From an uncultured Lentisphaeria bacterium (GTDB lineage Bacteria; Verrucomicrobiota; Lentisphaeria; Victivallales; Victivallaceae): a DNA stretch of 11,149 nucleotides. Positions 6,416-11,149 of the stretch are shown piece after piece. Position 1 is the stretch's first letter. The number at the start of each line of letters is the position of its first letter. The stretch lies in NCBI GenBank assembly GCA_903821255.1, contig CAIJKT010000379.1:1-11149 (forward strand), read 5' to 3'. Both the position numbers and the translations under genes were made by a program. The notes below the pieces were generated by a model. The model made no database searches and had not been told where the DNA came from. It saw only the letters and a program-made list of their open reading frames with translations.

Positions 6416-7144
6416 ATGAAGACATTGAATCTGAAGATCATCGCCTGCAATGTCATGTGGCGTGAACACTGCCATTATGCCTACATATCGTTTAATAAGT
6501 TTGAATTCAAATATCTGCCCTGGGGGCTTCACCGCGATCCCGGCGAAATCCGGCTGGAAGTGCAAAAGGCCGTCGATGATACGCCCGACACCTTTGACGC
6601 CATTTTGTTAGGCTACGGTTTATGCAGCAAGGGTGTCGAAGGCATCTTTGCCCGCCAGACCAGGCTGGTCATTCCCCGGGGGCACGATTGCATAACTTGT
6701 TTCCTCGGTTCAAAAAAGCGTTACAAGGAATACTTTGATGCGCATCCCGGCACCTACTGGTATACTCCCGGCTGGATCGAAAACCACCTTCCGCCGGGAA
6801 AGGAGAGATATGAAAAGACTTTTGAAGAGTACAGGAAAAAGTATGGAGAAGACAATGCCAAATTCCTGATGGAGATGGAGCAGGACTGGTTTAACAAATA
6901 CTCGACCGCCGCATACGTTGACCTTCCAGTGGGAAATACTGACTTTTGCAAAGCCTATACCCGCCAATGCGCTGAATGGCTGGGCTGGCAATACGATGAG
7001 ATTAAGGGCGATCCGTCGCTGCTCAAACATTTCGTCGACGGCGATTGGAACTCCGATGAGTTCCTGGTAGTCGAGCCTGACCACCATATTGAAGCGACAA
7101 ATGACGACAAAATAATGCGTTCAGTACAAAATAGTTGTAATTGA
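6416..7144 (+). CDS. DUF1638 family protein
   Basis: A 242-residue protein covering the full DUF1638 (PF07796) pattern: KIIACNVMWRE (7-17), LLGYGLCSKG (64-73), IPRGHDCITCFLGSKKRYKE (86-105), GTYWYTPGW (112-120), and a C-terminal GDPSLLKHFVDGDW..DEFLVVEP (198-221). Conserved Cys70, His90, Cys92 and Cys95, with Cys11, Cys178 and Cys185, suggest metal or corrinoid chemistry, but no activity is established. From memory, family members often sit beside corrinoid-dependent methyltransferases of anaerobes; no such gene is in this window. No signal peptide, so cytoplasmic. The start ATG has only a weak GAG upstream, and just 36 nt separate it from the preceding terminator; no clear promoter was found. 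A hairpin overlaps its stop codon. Family assignment is firm, function unknown. Confidence 0.88.
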   Translation: MKTLNLKIIACNVMWREHCHYAYISFNKFEFKYLPWGLHRDPGEIRLEVQKAVDDTPDTFDAILLGYGLCSKGVEGIFARQTRLVIPRGHDCITCFLGSKKRYKEYFDAHPGTYWYTPGWIENHLPPGKERYEKTFEEYRKKYGEDNAKFLMEMEQDWFNKYSTAAYVDLPVGNTDFCKAYTRQCAEWLGWQYDEIKGDPSLLKHFVDGDWNSDEFLVVEPDHHIEATNDDKIMRSVQNSCN

Positions 7145-7169
7145 AAATGTGTTAAAATCACTTTCAATT
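7139..7169. terminator. Possible bidirectional terminator between convergent genes
   Basis: AATTGAAA pairs with TTTCAATT, continued by GTG/CAC across a 2-nt bulge, with a 7-nt loop (about 11 bp in all). The left arm overlaps the DUF1638 stop codon (7142-7144). Only short T-runs flank it on either strand, so termination would be weak. Its position between convergent genes supports a role as a shared terminator. Confidence 0.4.
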
Positions 7170-7250
7170 TATAGTGTCCGCATTTTCTCCAGCCGGCGCG
7201 CTAATGAATCTGGTTTTCGGCTGAGTCCGAATGCCTTGATTTTCCACCAT

Positions 7251-9626
7251 TCAGTCAATGGCGGAACTCCGGCGGGGATTCTCGCTGGAGAACTCCAACT
7301 CCGGGCATTGAAAGCCGACAGGCACCCAGGATTGATAATAATTACCCGTTGCGCCGGCGCTGGCGAAATCGCAATAGCGGACAGCATTGCCATCCGTATC
7401 TCTGCCTTCCAGCAGAATCAAAGGATTATCTGAAGGAACCCTTTCCCATTTCTGAAGGAGTTCAAGCGCGGGTTGTGCAAGATGCGGCACCCCTTCCGGC
7501 GAGTAGTCTCCGTCATTGAAACGCGCATCATAAGCCAGCAATACGGGGCCGCGATAGATCGAAGCGTAATTGATGACCTGATTACTTGACTCTTTCCCTT
7601 TCTGAATGAATGCGCCTTTACCGATATTCAGCGTCCAGCCGTCCGTTCCCGCCGTAATTCGGAAACCGATTAAATTGCGTCCTGCTTTCAGCGGAAGCTG
7701 AGTCAAATGACGCCGGTCCTTCACGCCGGAATCATTTAAAACTTCCTGCCCGTTGACGAAACAAGAATACCGCCAGTCGCACCCTGACAAAATAGGTAGT
7801 GTCCCGTCTGACGGGGCGTCGATTTCGGTGAAGCACCAGACGGCGGCATGTGCCCCGGCCCCGCTGAAAATCTTGTTGAAGTCAATATAGCCTGCCGTAC
7901 TGTGGACGCGGACCGGCGCACCGTTTCCCGCGCACATTACATCTGCCATGGTCGCTGCTTTATCCAGAAGCAATTCCTCCGCCGGAAGCCACGCCGGAGA
8001 ATTTCCCTTGTTAATAACAGGTCCGCCAAGCAGCCATTCAGCTTCCCAGTCATTGGCATCCACATAACCCATAGCGGGGTGCCGCCAGAATTGAAGCTGG
8101 AAATCCATTTCAAGCCGGATTTTGTCGCCGTCCGTCCATTGCCGCTCAATCCGCAAATAGTCGCCGCTTTTAACGTTCTCCAGTTCCTGCCCGTTCACCT
8201 GGACATGGGTTTTCCTGCTCCAGCAAGGAATGCGCAGCGCAAGTGTAAACGTCTCCGCCATAGTCGTGGAAATCGAAAGATTGATCACGGCGTTCCGCGG
8301 ATAGTCAGTATCCTGTTTGACCGTCACGGTGTTGCCGGAGTGGAGTGAAGTTTTCATTGAACCCGGGCCGTAATAGTTTAGTGTCAGTCCCTTTTTGTCA
8401 TGCATCAAAGCCCATTCGCCAAGCAGTCCGAGTGCGCGGGGGCCGTTCACCGAGCAGCAGTTCAGCTCGGAGCTTCCAGCGCGCGCCTGAAATACGATAT
8501 CGTGCGCACTGGCTTTCCGCACACCATCCATCGGCGTATTGTAGGTGACCCACCGGCCGGAAGGACTCATCATCCCGAGCCCGCTGTTGAGCATGGACAG
8601 TTCAAGTTCGTCCGCTACCGGAGAGCTTCCGGTCAGCCGCAGCATCTCCACAGACATTGCCATCCAGGCGACCGTGCAGCAGGTTTCAATTGCTCCGACA
8701 TTATATGGATTTCCCGTGGCTTTTTCGCCGGAGGTAAAACCGCCGTTATTATGACGGTCTCCGCTAAGCATGCTCCACCACAGCGATTCGAAAGCTTTGC
8801 GGCATGATTCATCGCCGGTGAGGTAATACAGCTCGACCAGTCCCATGATCGGATGCAGGCTTTCCCAGCGCGGCTTCGGGGTCTGAAAAAAATCCTGTCC
8901 GGCAAGAGGCGCCTGCAGATAGTCTCCGGCCAGGGGACTTCCTGTCGCATCCTTCGCGGCAAATTCTTCAAGAATCTGCCGCGCCAGCGCCAGATAACGC
9001 GGTAGCCCGGTCTTCCGGTAAAGCAGACAAAGCGAATGGATCGGCGCCAGATTCATTTCCGTGGAGCCGGTATCAACCAGCCGCGGAGTTTTTTCCCCAA
9101 GATAAATTTCACACAGCAAGTCGGCGATCTTTGTCGCAGCGCTCAATGCTTCATTATCCCCGGAAACCTCGTTCCACAACATCAGTCCGAGCATAGAGTG
9201 GTAATGCGACCAGGTATCCCAGTTATTTGCGCTGTTTGGAGCATGATTGGTCATGCGGGAATCCTGCGGCCAGCAGCCCAGATAACCGTCGGCATCCTGA
9301 CAGGCGCACATCTCCTTTACAAAATGCTCGAGATGGAAACGAAGCCGGGCATCGCCGGTCAGCCGCAGTATTTGCGCCGAATGCGTCAGATACTTCCCGG
9401 CAAATTCCCCGACCCATGGAGACCAGTACCGGTAGGGCTTCCGGTCGCGTTCCCTGAACATGCCCAGCATTGCAGGATTCGCAGCGGGCGCGGGAAGAAT
9501 CCACTGCTCCGTTACAGCTCTAAGCCGCCGCCCGATTTCCCCTTCCATCTCGAATTCTACCGGGCGCGAGACAGTCAAGACCGGATCGTGTATTGCCGTC
9601 ACGACAGATGTTATTTTTGCAGACAT
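7251..9626 (-). CDS. GH127/DUF1680-family beta-L-arabinofuranosidase-like glycoside hydrolase
   Basis: A 791-residue protein without signal peptide, hence cytoplasmic. An (alpha/alpha)6 catalytic domain (about 20-430) is followed by beta-sandwich domains. The zinc-thiolate catalytic set known from Bifidobacterium HypBA1 is recognisable: Glu314 and Cys316 in 'AIETCCTVAW', and Cys390-Cys391 in 'SELNCCSVNGPRALG'; Cys390 would be the nucleophile. Glu301 in 'SGEKATG' is the candidate acid/base, with a loop about 3 residues shorter than in HypBA1 as I remember it. The typical C-terminal 'YRGPVLLAYD' (691-700) is present. Characterised GH127 enzymes release beta-L-arabinofuranose and are usually about 650 residues; the surplus here is mostly an insertion around 570-685. 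Substrate could differ, as the DUF1680 group also includes families acting on other sugars. Ribosome site GGAG (9635-9638) is 8 nt from the ATG, and a good promoter lies upstream. It appears monocistronic. Confidence 0.92.
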   Translation of the reverse strand: MSAKITSVVTAIHDPVLTVSRPVEFEMEGEIGRRLRAVTEQWILPAPAANPAMLGMFRERDRKPYRYWSPWVGEFAGKYLTHSAQILRLTGDARLRFHLEHFVKEMCACQDADGYLGCWPQDSRMTNHAPNSANNWDTWSHYHSMLGLMLWNEVSGDNEALSAATKIADLLCEIYLGEKTPRLVDTGSTEMNLAPIHSLCLLYRKTGLPRYLALARQILEEFAAKDATGSPLAGDYLQAPLAGQDFFQTPKPRWESLHPIMGLVELYYLTGDESCRKAFESLWWSMLSGDRHNNGGFTSGEKATGNPYNVGAIETCCTVAWMAMSVEMLRLTGSSPVADELELSMLNSGLGMMSPSGRWVTYNTPMDGVRKASAHDIVFQARAGSSELNCCSVNGPRALGLLGEWALMHDKKGLTLNYYGPGSMKTSLHSGNTVTVKQDTDYPRNAVINLSISTTMAETFTLALRIPCWSRKTHVQVNGQELENVKSGDYLRIERQWTDGDKIRLEMDFQLQFWRHPAMGYVDANDWEAEWLLGGPVINKGNSPAWLPAEELLLDKAATMADVMCAGNGAPVRVHSTAGYIDFNKIFSGAGAHAAVWCFTEIDAPSDGTLPILSGCDWRYSCFVNGQEVLNDSGVKDRRHLTQLPLKAGRNLIGFRITAGTDGWTLNIGKGAFIQKGKESSNQVINYASIYRGPVLLAYDARFNDGDYSPEGVPHLAQPALELLQKWERVPSDNPLILLEGRDTDGNAVRYCDFASAGATGNYYQSWVPVGFQCPELEFSSENPRRSSAID

Positions 9627-9673
9627 GAAAGTTACTCCATTAATAAACTTTTTTCGTCATATAATTATTGTGT

Positions 9674-9702
9674 ATTATACAGAATATAACGTCACTGTTC
9701 AA
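9674..9702 (-). promoter_or_regulatory. Sigma70 promoter of the GH127 gene
   Basis: On the minus strand: TTGAAC (9697-9702), a 17-bp spacer, TATAAT (9674-9679, perfect). The predicted transcript start is near 9667, giving a leader of about 40 nt that carries the GGAG ribosome site. Upstream of the -35 box, a direct repeat TGACAT (9721-9726 and 9742-9747, 21 bp or two helical turns apart) could bind an activator or repressor; this is inference. Confidence 0.65.
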
Positions 9703-10053
9703 AATACTGAATTGCAGAAATGACATTTTATATGTATATTTTGACATGAAAAGTGCCAATGTAACTTATGCCCCATACGCCGCCTGCACTTTTTTAACCG
9801 AATGGAATCTGATAATCGCCCCGTCATTGCAGAGCACAGCCTGGCTTTTATGATCAGTTTCAATTTTTCAGGAGTTTTAAACAAGACGTCAGGCTTTCTC
9901 CGTTGGCGTTTTGCCAACAACTCATCAGCTCACAACAAAATAATGAAAAGTTGTAGCTGCTGTTTTCCTGCCGCTGTTGATTCATCGCTTTTTGGGGATA
10001 AATTAGACGTTATGTCGTCATTTATAAACGCTGAAAATACAAAATGGTGAATT
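9703..10053. other. Divergent intergenic region, no credible gene
   Basis: The gap between the GH127 promoter and the next plus-strand gene. It contains the TGACAT direct repeat near its left end and a candidate promoter near its right end. Two short ORFs (about 73 and 82 codons, one per strand) lack ribosome sites and recognisable composition and are not called. No tRNA, hairpin terminator or mobile-element end was seen. Confidence 0.5.
9977..10004 (+). promoter_or_regulatory. Candidate promoter of the duplicated-Cys-motif gene pair
   Basis: TTGATT (9977-9982), a 16-bp spacer, TAAATT (9999-10004). Predicted transcript start near 10011, about 43 nt before the ATG at 10054. Moderate matches only, but it is the best candidate in the gap. 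Confidence 0.4.
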
Positions 10054-10821
10054 ATGGACAGTCATGAATTGCAGGAATTTGAATTTGGCGATAAAAGAGT
10101 TACAGCCAAAATTTCGGTCTGCCCGGTGGTGAATTGCAATTGCGGCGATATGTTATTGGAATTTAATTCTCCGGACCTGCCCCTGGAAATCGATTTGAAC
10201 ATTTTTTCCCGTGAAATCACGGCAGATCAGGATGATTCGCTCTCCGAAGATGAGAATGATCACCTGGCAGAGCAGCAATTTATGGACTCCATCAGCGAGA
10301 AACAGTGGGAAAAGTTTTTTAGATGCTATATGGATATGAAACAACGCCAGGCCGCAAAGGCCGGACTTGAAGATCATTACTATATTTTTGACTTCAATAG
10401 AATTGAAAAAGAGGGGGAACTGACAACCTATTGCGATGTCTTCCCGTTTGACGTTCCCATGGAAATTGAATCCGGCAGAGAGACGCTTACAGTGATAGAT
10501 TATCATTGTCTGAATCCGGCCTGCGGCTGCCATGACACAGTTGTGGAGTTTGTTAATCTGCGCGACTGCCCGGAAGATGAAGAGCCGCAGTCTTACGGTA
10601 TCTTCATGCTTGATTATCAGAAACAGACATGGGATTTAATGCCGGGTGAAGAGGATGGAGTAATCCCGATGGCGGTATTGCGCAACCTGGTCGAAAATCA
10701 AAATCCTGACTTCTGCAGGGAACTGGCGAAACACCATAAAAAATTGAAAGAATTATATCAGATCCGCCGGATGCAGGCAAAAAGCGGATCGAAAAAAAGC
10801 GGAAAGAAAAAAAGAAGATGA
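10054..10821 (+). CDS. Uncharacterised protein with two CX4CXCXD metal-binding-like motifs
   Basis: A 255-residue soluble protein that I cannot assign to a named family. It contains the same 15-residue pattern twice: Cys23-x4-Cys28-x-Cys30-x-Asp32-x3-Glu36-Phe37 and Cys152-x4-Cys157-x-Cys159-x-Asp161-x3-Glu165-Phe166. Each copy is preceded by a similar beta-strand-like segment, so the protein looks like an internal duplication whose modules each bind a metal ion, most likely zinc, or jointly build one site. Between them lies an acidic, helix-prone stretch (55-105). The C-terminus is a Lys/Arg tail (243-255) that could contact nucleic acid. No signal peptide or membrane segment. The ribosome site is weak (GGTGA only 3 nt from the ATG). 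The TGA stop overlaps the next gene's ATG as ATGA, which indicates an operon with translational coupling. Confidence 0.75.
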   Translation: MDSHELQEFEFGDKRVTAKISVCPVVNCNCGDMLLEFNSPDLPLEIDLNIFSREITADQDDSLSEDENDHLAEQQFMDSISEKQWEKFFRCYMDMKQRQAAKAGLEDHYYIFDFNRIEKEGELTTYCDVFPFDVPMEIESGRETLTVIDYHCLNPACGCHDTVVEFVNLRDCPEDEEPQSYGIFMLDYQKQTWDLMPGEEDGVIPMAVLRNLVENQNPDFCRELAKHHKKLKELYQIRRMQAKSGSKKSGKKKRR

Positions 10822-11149
10822 GTGAACTCCAAATAAGTGAAAATATTTCCGGGGATAATCTATTTCCTTCTTTGCGGGAATTGCTGAACAAGGAACTCGG
10901 AGACGCGGTCCGTCCTGACTTGTCCAGGTTAACCCTTGGCAATGAAGTTGATATGCAGGAGAAGTTGTTGATTTCCAAACGCGAAGAGATTGATGTTGTT
11001 TGTGCAGACCGGGTTTTAAAATGGCGGAATGATTCCATCCGCGCACTGTTCCGGGGCAACCGCGTCCCGCCGGATTTAAAAGATTTTCCGACGGAGTATC
11101 ATTTTTTCTTTTCCAGAATTGAACAGCCGATTGCGACTTTCAGCAAACA
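10818..11149 (+). CDS. Uncharacterised protein coupled to the duplicated-Cys gene (partial, 3' end missing)
   Basis: ATG at 10818-10820 overlaps the preceding stop codon (ATGA), and the frame stays open for 110 codons to the window edge. The peptide starts MSELQISENISGDNLF and includes a charged stretch around LLISKREEIDVVCADRVLKW. It is soluble-looking, with helix-rich composition and one Cys in the visible part. I do not recognise the family. The overlap, the same-strand arrangement and the purine-rich run before the ATG (inside the Lys-rich tail of the previous gene) favour this frame over two minus-strand ORFs in the same interval. Confidence 0.6.
   Translation, partial: MSELQISENISGDNLFPSLRELLNKELGDAVRPDLSRLTLGNEVDMQEKLLISKREEIDVVCADRVLKWRNDSIRALFRGNRVPPDLKDFPTEYHFFFSRIEQPIATFSK

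Noticed and set aside
9699..9920. A 73-codon minus-strand ORF upstream of the GH127 gene
   Set aside because: It overlaps the GH127 promoter, has no ribosome site and shows no family resemblance; I considered a regulator relic but saw no helix-turn-helix.
9802..10050. An 82-codon plus-strand ORF ending 3 nt before the duplicated-Cys gene
   Set aside because: No ribosome site and no recognisable composition or motif; the predicted promoter of the next gene lies inside it.
10604..11059. A 151-codon minus-strand ORF at the right end
   Set aside because: It overlaps the 3' end of the duplicated-Cys gene and competes with a plus frame supported by an ATGA overlap.

Overview
The window looks like chromosomal DNA from an anaerobic, carbohydrate-degrading bacterium. 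The gene mix is a QueG-like iron-sulfur protein behind an IclR regulator, a DUF1638 protein, a cytoplasmic GH127-type glycosidase and a very large secreted Sel1-repeat protein. I have seen this mix mainly in the Lentisphaerae/Victivallales and neighbouring PVC bacteria. That placement is an inference from gene families only; there is no rRNA or marker gene. Coding regions are moderately GC-rich, intergenic regions are AT-rich, and several gaps carry sigma70-like promoters.

Region 1 (1-1902, minus strand): the first 43 codons of a probable 4Fe-4S/QueG-like protein, an IclR-family regulator with a Cys cluster in its effector domain, and a TauE/SafE-family membrane permease. The regulator has a near-consensus promoter whose spacer contains a 14-bp perfect palindrome, so it is probably autoregulated. 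Region 2 (2096-5281, plus): one secreted protein made almost entirely of Sel1 repeats, with 27 successive internal units of exactly 36 residues. Region 3 (5282-6379): an AT-rich gap, then a small secreted Thr/Ser-rich, mucin-like protein built from nested DNA repeats, closed by two hairpins, the second a clear intrinsic terminator. Region 4 (6416-7144, plus): a full-length DUF1638 protein. Region 5 (7251-9702, minus): a GH127/DUF1680-family beta-L-arabinofuranosidase-like enzyme with an extra beta-rich insertion and its own promoter. Region 6 (9703-11149): a gap with a candidate promoter, then a two-gene overlapping unit: a protein carrying two copies of a CX4CXCXD motif, and a second, unrecognised protein cut by the window end.

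Functionally, the window reads as several independent transcription units rather than one pathway. The minus-strand block at the left may form a small regulator/transport/iron-sulfur unit, possibly sulfur-related. Two adjacent plus-strand genes encode secreted repeat proteins, and the glycosidase stands alone. No RNA genes, insertion sequences, CRISPR arrays or attachment sites were seen. The least explained items are the duplicated-Cys protein with its coupled neighbour, the Thr-rich repeat protein, and the strictly phased Sel1 array.
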